Shown: positions 1 to 5,491, counted from the first letter of the stretch. The stretch is 10,664 nt of DNA from Faecousia sp. (GCA_029258495.1 JARHYV010000180.1:1-10664); one strand, 5' to 3'. The notes: a model not told the origin generated them from the letters alone. Numbers and translations are program-made.

Positions 1-141
1 TATCTTTGCGGCGGAACCTGCTGCTTGACCGGGATCGAAGGCGTGTTTGAAAAAATCACCGGGATCAAAACGGTAAAACCCCAGAACCCGTTCTTGGTGA
101 CACCTACCGGCATCGCAATGAACTGCATTTGTGAAAGTTAA
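1..141 (+). CDS. eutJ: EutJ-like protein, C-terminal end (partial)
   Basis: This is the last 46 residues of a gene that begins before the window, ending at TAA 139-141. The visible tail contains LCGGTCC, then GIEGVFEKITGI and LVTPTGIAMN, which matches the C-terminal ATPase-fold segment of EutJ, the Hsp70/actin-superfamily protein of ethanolamine microcompartment operons. EutJ is thought to act as a chaperone-like factor in the compartment, but its exact role is not settled. The gene directly precedes a eut-specific gene on the same strand with a 33-nt gap, which supports the assignment. Only the tail can be seen, so catalytic residues cannot be checked. Confidence 0.8.
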   Translation, partial: YLCGGTCCLTGIEGVFEKITGIKTVKPQNPFLVTPTGIAMNCICES

Positions 142-160
142 AACATCCCAAAAACAGGAA

Positions 161-177
161 AGGAGGGGGAATACTTG
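161..177 (+). promoter_or_regulatory. Strong RBS for a TTG start
   Basis: AGGAGG at 161-166 lies 8 nt before TTG 175-177. It decides a non-ATG start for the following gene, because the reading frame has no ATG close to a Shine-Dalgarno sequence nearby and the TTG start preserves the N-terminal amphipathic helix. Confidence 0.75.
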
Positions 178-906
178 GATCAAAAAGATCTGATTGAAGA
201 AATCGTTGCCAGAGTCGCTGCAAAGATGGCAGAACTGGAACATGATCCGGTGACAGATCAAGCAGAAGTATCTGCTCCTGATACCCGTCCCGGCTTGCTG
301 ATCCTGACTCAGGATCACAGTGATGTCTGCCACTCGGTTTTTGACAGCGGATGTCTGGCCAAACGCTATAAGATCGGATGTGCATTGCTGCAGAACTACG
401 AGGTCAACATCGACGATTATCAGGCAGTGATCCTGTTTGGACTTACCAACGAGGCATTGGGCAAGCTGGCATCCGGGATTTATGATACCCCCTATACCAA
501 ACTTGCAGGGCAGGCTTTTCTTAGCGGAAAGCAGATCTATGTTCCTGTGGAGCAGATCGAGCTATATAGATATGAAAAAACTGCTCCAAAGCCTTATTTT
601 GCGATGCTGCGGGATAGACTGGAATTGCTGAAGGCATCCGGACTTGTGATCAGCAGGATGGACGATCTGGAAAAATGCATCTTGGATGAATCGTGCGGAT
701 GCGCCATTCAGGCGGTTTCTCAGCCGGATCCGACACCCACAGCTCAGAAAACCTATCGTCTGTGCAAACGTGTCATTACCGAGCGCGACATCGCAGAGGC
801 CAGTACCGCAAAAGCTTGCTGTGTTTACATCCCGGCAAAGAGTATCGTCACGGATTTGGCTAAAGACTATGCGCGTTCACGGGATATCAGTCTAATTCGG
901 GAATAA
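175..906 (+). CDS. Firmicutes ethanolamine utilisation protein of unknown function (TIGR02536-like)
   Basis: This 243-residue protein belongs to the group of eut-locus proteins found between eutJ and eutN in Firmicutes; its biochemical function is not known. Residues 1-20 (DLIEEIVARVAAKM core) form an amphipathic helix of the type used as an encapsulation peptide, followed by a charged and Pro-rich linker to about residue 38. Residues about 40-170 look like an alpha/beta, flavoprotein-like fold (PGLLILTQ, then AVILFGLTN, then FLSGKQIYV). Near the C-terminus, from about residue 198, is a conserved motif with RVITERDI and later IPAKSIVTDLAKDYA, a module I also associate with other eut and pdu accessory proteins. 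The likely location is the microcompartment lumen, inferred from the helix. The TTG start is supported by the upstream AGGAGG. The stop is 29 nt before eutN, so they are co-transcribed. Confidence 0.8.
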   Translation: MDQKDLIEEIVARVAAKMAELEHDPVTDQAEVSAPDTRPGLLILTQDHSDVCHSVFDSGCLAKRYKIGCALLQNYEVNIDDYQAVILFGLTNEALGKLASGIYDTPYTKLAGQAFLSGKQIYVPVEQIELYRYEKTAPKPYFAMLRDRLELLKASGLVISRMDDLEKCILDESCGCAIQAVSQPDPTPTAQKTYRLCKRVITERDIAEASTAKACCVYIPAKSIVTDLAKDYARSRDISLIRE

Positions 907-935
907 TTTACGCCCCAAAGAGCGGAGGAATACAT

Positions 936-1220
936 ATGAGGGTAGCAAAAGTCATCGGAACGATATGGGCCACTCGAAAGGAAGATCGCTTGTCCGGTTT
1001 GAAACTGCTGATCGTCAAGCCTTTGAACATTCTGGATAAGAACGAGGATCTTCCACCTATGGTGGCTGCAGATATCATCGGCGCTGGTGTTGGGGAAACG
1101 GTGCTTATTGTAAGCGGCAGCTCCGCACGAAGTGCTGCCGGCGACATGAATATCCCTGTGGATGCATCTGTTGTAGGGATTGTAGACGATTTAGAGATTG
1201 ATAAATCCGTACTGGAATAA
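936..1220 (+). CDS. eutN: EutN/CcmL-family microcompartment vertex protein
   Basis: This is a 94-residue bacterial microcompartment vertex (BMC-P) protein, the normal length for EutN. Members form pentamers that cap the vertices of the polyhedral shell. Diagnostic stretches are MRVAKVIGTIWATRK at the start, GLKLLIVKPLN near residue 25, the glycine-rich turn ADIIGAGVGETVLIVSGSSAR around residues 45-65 (read here as two adjacent segments), and the C-terminal PVDASVVGIVDDLEI. The start has GGAGG at 924-928, 7 nt before ATG. It ends 9 nt before the PduS-like gene, so translation is probably coupled. A single EutN fits closure of a eut shell whose hexamer genes lie outside the window. Confidence 0.95.
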   Translation: MRVAKVIGTIWATRKEDRLSGLKLLIVKPLNILDKNEDLPPMVAADIIGAGVGETVLIVSGSSARSAAGDMNIPVDASVVGIVDDLEIDKSVLE

Positions 1221-1229
1221 GGTGATTTC

Positions 1230-2579
1230 ATGAATTTAACCGAAGCAGTAAAGGCTGCTGGTGTTGTGGGAGCCGGCGGCGCCGGCTTTCCCACCCATGT
1301 AAAACTATCCGGAAAAATCGAATGCTTTATTGTGAATGCTGCTGAGTGTGAGCCCCTAATCGAAACGGACAAATATCTCTGCCGCACTTTTCCGGATCGC
1401 ATCGTAAAATCTGTCTGCATCATCCGGGATTATCTTGGTGCGCAGCGGGCTGTCATTGCTCTGAAAGGGAAGTACAAGCAGGAGATTGCTGCATTGGAGG
1501 CTGAAATCTCCCGGCAGAACGCCGAAATTGAGATTTTCCGAATGGCAACATTCTATCCTGCCGGTGATGAGCAGACCATGGTTCAGCAGGTGACCGGACG
1601 CATTATCCCGGAACGAGGGCTGCCGGCAAATGTTGGCTGCGTCGTAGATAATGTGGGAACGGTTCTGAATGTGTTGGACGCACTGGAAGGCACCCCTGTA
1701 ACTCAGAAGTATCTTTCCGTCGTGGGAGAGGTCAAGGAGCCGATTATGCTCCATGTCCCCATTGGTACATCACTTCGGGAGTGCGTTGCGGCGGCACAGC
1801 CCAAATTGGCGGATTACGGCCTGATCGTAGGCGGCCCTATGATGGGCAAGCCCATCACCGATGATAAGGTTATGGACGAAACCGTCGTCACCAAGACAAC
1901 CGGTAATCTGATCGTTCTTCCAAAAGATCATTATCTGTTCCGTCGCGCATCACTTTCCATGGATACCATTCGTCATCAAGCCAGAAGTGCATGCATTCAG
2001 TGTCAGATGTGTACGGATTTGTGTCCGCGGTATCTGATTGGACACCAAATCCGTCCCCACCTGATGATGCGCAATATCTGGAGAGAGGGCAGTATTCAGG
2101 ATAATGATACATACCAAGCGACATTTGCAGATGCTGTGAATTGCTGCAGCTGTGGAATTTGCGAGATGTTCGCCTGTCCCATGGGATTATCCCCCAGAAA
2201 GGTCAATGATTACCTGAAAGGGGAACTGCGGAAGAAGGGCATTCAGATTCCGAAAAATACGGATCCAGAGGCACACCCTGCCGTGGATCTTCGTAAAACC
2301 CCTACGGATCGTTTGGTGGCTCGGCTTGGACTGAGCGCATATTATGGCGGTCATGCGCACGACTGTCTGGAACTGACTCCGGATAACGTGTTTATTCCAT
2401 TTCAGCAGCATATCGGCAAACCGGCGATTGCTGTGAAGGGGATCGGTTCTTCTGTGGAGCAGGGTGAATTGATCGCCAAAGCGGACGAGGGGCTGTCGGT
2501 AAATATTCATGCAAGCGTTACAGGTATTGTCACTGAGATCACACCAAAAGGTATGATGCTCCGTCGCAGAAAGGAGTGA
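1230..2579 (+). CDS. pduS: PduS-like cobalamin reductase / RnfC-related Fe-S flavoprotein
   Basis: The 449-residue length matches PduS (about 450). PduS is a flavoprotein with two [4Fe-4S] clusters that passes electrons from NADH to corrinoid (cob(III)alamin to cob(I)alamin steps) so that adenosylcobalamin can be regenerated in the compartment. Seen here: the Gly-rich nucleotide/flavin loop GAGGAGFPTHVKL at residues 14-26, the RnfC-type NAAECEPLIETD at 36-47, a middle SLBB-like segment, then two ferredoxin-like cysteine clusters, C255/C258/C261/C265-Pro and C305/C308/C311/C316-Pro. The C-terminal part (about residues 375-449) is a barrel-like domain resembling the RnfC N-terminal fold. There are no membrane segments, so it is soluble and probably shell-associated. 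The stop is 4 nt before pduT, and the pduT ribosome site lies in its last codons. Reducing EutBC's cofactor is inferred from the context; the physiological acceptor could differ. Confidence 0.9.
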   Translation: MNLTEAVKAAGVVGAGGAGFPTHVKLSGKIECFIVNAAECEPLIETDKYLCRTFPDRIVKSVCIIRDYLGAQRAVIALKGKYKQEIAALEAEISRQNAEIEIFRMATFYPAGDEQTMVQQVTGRIIPERGLPANVGCVVDNVGTVLNVLDALEGTPVTQKYLSVVGEVKEPIMLHVPIGTSLRECVAAAQPKLADYGLIVGGPMMGKPITDDKVMDETVVTKTTGNLIVLPKDHYLFRRASLSMDTIRHQARSACIQCQMCTDLCPRYLIGHQIRPHLMMRNIWREGSIQDNDTYQATFADAVNCCSCGICEMFACPMGLSPRKVNDYLKGELRKKGIQIPKNTDPEAHPAVDLRKTPTDRLVARLGLSAYYGGHAHDCLELTPDNVFIPFQQHIGKPAIAVKGIGSSVEQGELIAKADEGLSVNIHASVTGIVTEITPKGMMLRRRKE

Positions 2580-2583
2580 GCGC

Positions 2584-3123
2584 ATGGGCTTGGCTATTGG
2601 CATGGTAGAACTGAATAGTATTGCCAGAGGCATTGAAACCTGCGACTATATGGTAAAAGCAGCACAGGTGGATATCCTTCGTTCCTCAACAGTCTGCCCC
2701 GGAAAGTATCTGGTGCTGATTTCCGGCGAAACCGGAGATGTAAAGGCATCCATGGAGGAAGGGAAGAAACGCGGTGGAGAGTGCGTTGTAGACAGTCTGA
2801 TGCTGCCCAATGTACATCCCCAGCTGATCCCTGCAATCAGCATGACCAACCAGATCCCGGATAAGGGAGCTGTTGGTGTATTGGAATTTTACTCGGTAGC
2901 ATCCGCTATCGTGGCTGCGGATATTGCAGCAAAGGCAGCAAATGTCACCCTCATTGAGGTTCGGATCGGCTATGCCATCGGCGGTAAGGGTTTCGTGACC
3001 ATGACCGGTGATGTGGGCGCCGTTCGGGAGGCAGTGGCAGCAGCTGAGCGTCAGGCAGAGATGCTTGTGGGCACGGCAGTCATTCCAAGACCTGCAAAGC
3101 AGCTGTATGACGCATTGATGTAA
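2584..3123 (+). CDS. pduT: PduT-like tandem-BMC shell protein with [4Fe-4S] pore site
   Basis: This 179-residue protein has two BMC domains in tandem, residues about 3-88 (GLAIGMVELNSIARGIE) and about 96-175 (AVGVLEFYSVASAIVAAD). Pseudohexameric trimers of this type build shell facets. Cysteine 38, in the segment SSTVCPGKY, sits at the position where the PduT trimer holds a [4Fe-4S] cluster in its central pore, the feature that marks PduT out from other tandem BMC proteins. In the Pdu system PduT binds PduS, and here the two genes are adjacent and translationally coupled: AAGGAG at 2571-2576 is inside the pduS end. The inferred role is to conduct electrons or Fe-S clusters across the shell. 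The length and both domains are complete. Confidence 0.93.
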   Translation: MGLAIGMVELNSIARGIETCDYMVKAAQVDILRSSTVCPGKYLVLISGETGDVKASMEEGKKRGGECVVDSLMLPNVHPQLIPAISMTNQIPDKGAVGVLEFYSVASAIVAADIAAKAANVTLIEVRIGYAIGGKGFVTMTGDVGAVREAVAAAERQAEMLVGTAVIPRPAKQLYDALM

Positions 3124-3184
3124 AAAATCCTTCGCATATCGTTCTGATGAATGCAACACAAGACAATATTTAGGAGGAAAACAA

Positions 3185-4396
3185 ATGAACACTTTTGTTG
3201 AAAGCCTGAAAGCATGGGGGTCGGGTCTTTCCATCAACTCGGTCATTATGATGATTATGATGATTTTTATGTTGGTTGGTGCCATCGATAAGATCCGCGG
3301 AAACAAACATGGCTATGGCGAAAAGTTTGAAGAAGGTTTCAACGCCATTGGCCCTCTGGCATTGTCCATGGCAGGTGTCGTTGCTGCTGCACCTGTTCTG
3401 GCAACTCTGCTTGGCCCGATCATCAAGCCCATCTACACTCTGGTAGGTGCAGACTCTTCCATGTTTGCAACCACTTTGCTGGCTTGTGACATGGGCGGCT
3501 ATCCCCTTGCAATGGAATTGGCTGCTGACAAGTCTATCGGCAGCTTTGCCGGACTGATCCTCGGCACCATGATGGGCCCCACCATCGTATTTACCATTCC
3601 TGTTGCTCTGGGTATTCTGAAGGAAAAAGATCGTCCTTATCTGGGTGCCGGCGTCCTGGCTGGTATGATCACCATTCCTCTGGGCTGTATCGTAGGCGGT
3701 CTTGCTATGAATGCAATGACTGACTACAAGATGGACTTCCTGTCGATCATCATCAACCTGATCCCCGTTATCATCATCGCTGCCCTGATCGTAATCGGTC
3801 TGTGGTTTGCTCCCGCAAAGATGATCTCCGGTTTCAATGTCTTTGGCAATGGTGTAACCATTGTGATCACTGCACTGACAGCCATTGCTGTATTTGAGCA
3901 GATCACCGGTATCATGTTCCCTCTGTTCGATGTCATGGCAACTCCTGATGAAGTTTCCGGATTGACTCCGTTGGATTCCGGTCTGCTGACCTGTGGTCAG
4001 ATCGGTATCGTCCTGATCGGTGCATTCCCCATGGTCGAGTGGATCACTCGTACCTTCGGCAAGGGTCTGAGCAAGGTCGGCAGCGCTTTGGGCATGAACG
4101 ACAAGGCATCTGCAGGTATGGTCGCAACACTGGCAAACAATATCGCTACCTTCAACATCATGGATCAGATGGATCCGAAGGGTAAGCTGCTGAATGTCGC
4201 ATTTGCTGTTTCGGCCGCATTTGTATTCGGCGATCATCTGGGCTTTACCGCCGGTGTCGATCAGACCATGGTAACACCCGTTATTATCGGCAAGCTGGTT
4301 GCAGGTATTACTGCACTTCTGGTTGCCAACATGCTGGCTCCCAAGCTCTTGGCTAAGATCGATATTGCCTCCAAGAGCAAGGCCGGCAAGGCTTAA
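3185..4396 (+). CDS. eutH: Ethanolamine permease EutH
   Basis: This is a 403-residue polytopic membrane protein of normal EutH length. EutH imports ethanolamine, which matters when the substrate is scarce or protonated. Hydrophobic segments run through the whole chain, beginning with a first helix at about residues 17-36 (IMMIMMIFMLVGAIDK), and roughly ten to eleven helices are expected. Family-typical stretches include NAIGPLALSMAGV, ACDMGGYPLAMELA near residue 100, GTMMGPTIVFTIPVALG and ATLANNIATFNIMD. The ATG has AGGAGG at 3172-3177, 7 nt upstream. The 61-nt gap after pduT shows no terminator or convincing promoter, so it reads as part of the same operon. No truncation is visible. Confidence 0.96.
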   Translation: MNTFVESLKAWGSGLSINSVIMMIMMIFMLVGAIDKIRGNKHGYGEKFEEGFNAIGPLALSMAGVVAAAPVLATLLGPIIKPIYTLVGADSSMFATTLLACDMGGYPLAMELAADKSIGSFAGLILGTMMGPTIVFTIPVALGILKEKDRPYLGAGVLAGMITIPLGCIVGGLAMNAMTDYKMDFLSIIINLIPVIIIAALIVIGLWFAPAKMISGFNVFGNGVTIVITALTAIAVFEQITGIMFPLFDVMATPDEVSGLTPLDSGLLTCGQIGIVLIGAFPMVEWITRTFGKGLSKVGSALGMNDKASAGMVATLANNIATFNIMDQMDPKGKLLNVAFAVSAAFVFGDHLGFTAGVDQTMVTPVIIGKLVAGITALLVANMLAPKLLAKIDIASKSKAGKA

Positions 4397-4438
4397 ATAG
4401 CGAGATTTCTCCAAATCACATCGAAAGGATGATGAAAC

Positions 4439-4876
4439 ATGAATGTCAGTGAAGAGCTGATCCGTGAGATCGTAACAAAAGTAATCCAAGCTGCCAGCCA
4501 AAAGCCGGAGCAGGATTTTGAAAAAGTTGTCGATCCCAGTGGCATTATTGGGATCAAGACTTCCACGGTCAAGTGCGAACCATTCCAGCAGGAAGGTGTT
4601 TCTCTGAAGGATGTTGTGACATTAGAGGAGGCACCCCGTATGGGCTGCGGTATCATGGAGTTGGATCACACCAGCTTTGAGTGGACTTTGACCTATGACG
4701 AATACGACTTCGTCATCGACGGCACACTGGAGATTGAGATCGATGGCCGTGTGGTGACCGGAAATCCCGGTGATATTATCTATATCCCAAAGAACAGCCA
4801 CATCCATTTCCAGACTCCCAACAAGACCAGATACGCATATTTTGTATATCCGGCAAACTGGGCAGAGCTTGCTTAA
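4439..4876 (+). CDS. eutQ: Short EutQ, cupin domain with N-terminal targeting-like helix
   Basis: This 145-residue EutQ is shorter than the enterobacterial form (about 230) and is essentially the C-terminal cupin domain. Residues 1-20 (SEELIREIVTKVIQAA core) form an amphipathic helix like an encapsulation peptide, followed by a variable linker. The cupin barrel spans about residues 52-143, with GCGIMELDHTSFEWTL, then DFVIDGTLEIEIDG and GDIIYIPKNSHIHF as its recognisable strands. Salmonella EutQ has been reported to have acetate kinase activity; whether the short form does cannot be told from the sequence. AAAGGA at 4424-4429 precedes the ATG by 9 nt. The 42-nt gap from eutH has no terminator. 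It is the last gene of the operon in the window. Confidence 0.9.
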   Translation: MNVSEELIREIVTKVIQAASQKPEQDFEKVVDPSGIIGIKTSTVKCEPFQQEGVSLKDVVTLEEAPRMGCGIMELDHTSFEWTLTYDEYDFVIDGTLEIEIDGRVVTGNPGDIIYIPKNSHIHFQTPNKTRYAYFVYPANWAELA

Positions 4877-4895
4877 ACACATGGATCTATGAGGA

Positions 4896-4933
4896 GAAAC
4901 ATCCCCCATATGTTATAATTTGGGGGATGTTTC
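4896..4933 (+). terminator. 13-bp inverted repeat after eutQ, candidate terminator
   Basis: GAAACATCCCCCA (4896-4908) and TGGGGGATGTTTC (4921-4933) are perfectly complementary around a 12-nt A/T-rich loop. It lies 19 nt after the eutQ stop and just before a new promoter, so ending the eut transcript is its most likely job. The usual T-run is missing: TTT is inside the stem and is followed by CCC. It may therefore terminate weakly or mainly protect the 3' end. Confidence 0.6.
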
Positions 4934-4945
4934 CCATAATTGTGG

Positions 4946-4974
4946 TTGACATCCATGGGTAATTGTGGGATAAT
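4946..4974 (+). promoter_or_regulatory. Sigma-70/sigma-A promoter of the riboswitch RNA
   Basis: A perfect -35 TTGACA (4946-4951) is followed after 17 bp by a -10 GATAAT (4969-4974), giving a predicted start near 4981. It sits between the eutQ hairpin and the riboswitch, so the riboswitch RNA has its own promoter and does not depend on eut read-through. Confidence 0.8.
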
Positions 4975-4999
4975 ATATAGTACAAGTAAACATTCAGGG

Positions 5000-5163
5000 T
5001 ACACAGGTGTCTGCCGTGTGGCAGGTGAAAAGGGAAGACGGGTGTAAATCCCGCACAATGCCGTTGCTGTGTTAGCGGAGTGGTTTTTGGATATCATTGG
5101 GAGACGCATCCCGAGAAGATTAAAACCGCGTTTGACGCTTCAGTCAGAAGACCTGCCTGTGTA
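5000..5163 (+). promoter_or_regulatory. Cobalamin (AdoCbl) riboswitch aptamer
   Basis: The conserved core GGTGAAAAGGGAA (5024-5036) and the following GGTGTAAATCCC are diagnostic, as is the B12 box, AGTCAGAAGACCTGCC, at 5142-5157. TACACAGG (5000-5007) pairs perfectly with CCTGTGTA (5156-5163) as the closing P1 helix. CTGCC/GGCAG (5011-5015/5020-5024) forms a local hairpin. All expected elements are present, so the aptamer looks intact. Cobalamin is the cofactor of ethanolamine ammonia lyase, so placing it at the end of the eut operon makes biological sense. Confidence 0.93.
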
Positions 5164-5167
5164 TGAC

Positions 5168-5242
5168 GCACAAAGAGCCTCCTCGTGCTTTGGGAGGGTG
5201 CAGCTAATATAGCGGTGTAGCTATATTCAGATTGCTGTATCC
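5168..5242 (+). promoter_or_regulatory. Riboswitch expression platform: P13-like hairpin versus antiterminator
   Basis: Two helices compete here. In one, GCAC (5168-5171) and CCTCC (5178-5182) pair with GGAGG-GTGC (5193-5201), a hairpin placed where cobalamin riboswitches form P13, whose loop kisses L5. In the other, GGGTGCAGC (5196-5204) pairs over 9 bp (two wobbles) with GCTGTATCC (5234-5242), the left arm of terminator T1, around an 8-bp hairpin (5206-5227). Ligand binding should favour the first and free the terminator; without ligand the second blocks it. This predicts repression by adenosylcobalamin. Confidence 0.65.
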
Positions 5243-5263
5243 TTTTTGGGATGCAGCTTTTTT
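5234..5263 (+). terminator. Intrinsic terminator T1 of the cobalamin riboswitch
   Basis: GCTGTATCC (5234-5242) pairs with GGATGCAGC (5249-5257) with one G-U wobble, the loop is T-rich, and TTTTTT follows at 5258-5263. The left arm is also the target of the antiterminator strand at 5196-5204, so termination should be conditional. Confidence 0.88.
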
Positions 5264-5270
5264 CTTCTCT

Positions 5271-5286
5271 GAATTACTTGTAATTC
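5271..5286. repeat. GAATTAC-N2-GTAATTC palindrome
   Basis: A perfect 7-bp inverted repeat with a 2-bp centre lies 8 nt after the T1 T-run. The short centre suits a DNA-binding dimer better than an RNA hairpin, although a 6-bp A/U-rich stem with a 4-nt loop is possible. No regulator is identified. Confidence 0.4.
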
Positions 5287-5297
5287 ACCTCTTTTTT

Positions 5298-5346
5298 GTG
5301 CGGATGCGTGACGATACCTGCCAAATCTCGTCCAGCAGATCCGCAC
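5298..5346 (+). other. Hairpin H1 in the read-through RNA
   Basis: GTGCGGAT (5298-5305) pairs perfectly with ATCCGCAC (5339-5346), and inside it GACGA (5310-5314) pairs with TCGTC (5328-5332), separated by a 4/6-nt internal loop. The apical loop (5315-5327) contains ACCTGCC, the same 7-mer as the B12 box at 5151-5157. Two nested perfect helices in a non-coding stretch suggest a selected RNA structure. Confidence 0.55.
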
Positions 5347-5347
5347 A

Positions 5348-5385
5348 GCTGATCGGTTCCGGGCAGCGTGGCCAAACCAATCAGC
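5348..5385 (+). other. Hairpin H2 with AGCGTG hexaloop, candidate EutV (ANTAR) contact
   Basis: GCTGAT-C-GGTT (5348-5358) pairs with AACC-A-ATCAGC (5375-5385) with a single C/A mismatch. A small internal loop then leads to GGC/GCC (5362-5364/5371-5373) closing the hexanucleotide loop AGCGTG (5365-5370). A six-base loop with A at position 1 and G at position 4 is the known signature of RNA hairpins bound by ANTAR-domain antiterminators such as EutV. The match is suggestive; binding is not shown. Confidence 0.5.
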
Positions 5386-5398
5386 ATCATACACCGCA

Positions 5399-5434
5399 GG
5401 GACAGCCTCGAGGAAGAGGCTGTCCCATTTTGTT
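5399..5434 (+). terminator. Terminator T2, end of the riboswitch RNA
   Basis: GGGACAGCCTC (5399-5409) and GAGGCTGTCCC (5416-5426) form an 11-bp perfect stem with a 6-nt loop GAGGAA, followed by ATTTTGTT. The U-tract is imperfect but the stem is strong and no T-run exists on the other strand side. The loop has G at position 4, so it could also serve as the second hairpin of an ANTAR-type pair with H2. Confidence 0.8.
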
Positions 5435-5474
5435 GGGGGCATTCTACCTCACAAACAGATATAAATTATTCTTA

Positions 5475-5488
5475 ATGCGTTATCGCAT
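5475..5488. repeat. ATGCG-TTAT-CGCAT inverted repeat upstream of the DUF2500 promoter
   Basis: A 5-bp perfect inverted repeat with a 4-bp spacer ends 3 bp before the -35 box at 5492. Its position suits an operator for a repressor or activator of the DUF2500-LOR unit, but it is short enough to occur by chance. The remainder of the gap 5435-5491 shows nothing else that I recognise. Confidence 0.3.
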
Positions 5489-5491
5489 ACA

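Larger units (their letters stand above)
4981..5434 (+). ncRNA. Candidate EutX/Rli55-like riboswitch-controlled small RNA
   Basis: The predicted transcript starts near 4981, carries a cobalamin aptamer (5000-5163), meets a conditional terminator (T1, to 5263), and if read through contains two long hairpins (5298-5346, 5348-5385) and a second terminator (5399-5434). No plausible protein gene with a ribosome site lies inside it, and the next gene has its own promoter downstream of T2. That makes the read-through product non-coding, about 450 nt, with a short form of about 280 nt. In Enterococcus (EutX) and Listeria (Rli55) an RNA with this plan sequesters the two-component antiterminator EutV when adenosylcobalamin is absent. 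The match here is architectural; EutV/W genes are not in the window, so the function is inferred. Confidence 0.6.

Noticed and set aside
908..1423. Minus-strand open frame of 171 codons opposite eutN and the start of pduS
   Set aside because: It overlaps two well-recognised genes over its whole length and has no recognisable motifs.
3170..4501. Long open frame (443 codons) on the minus strand opposite eutH
   Set aside because: It is rich in Asp, Gln, His and Cys with no family resemblance, and is the mirror of a clear membrane protein gene; there is no ribosome site at its start.
4914..4919. TATAAT as a promoter -10 box
   Set aside because: No -35-like sequence lies 16-18 bp upstream, and it sits inside the loop of an inverted repeat.
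5271..5297. GAATTAC palindrome followed by TTTTTT as a third terminator
   Set aside because: The stem is short and nearly all A/T, and five bases separate it from the T-run, so an intrinsic terminator is unlikely.
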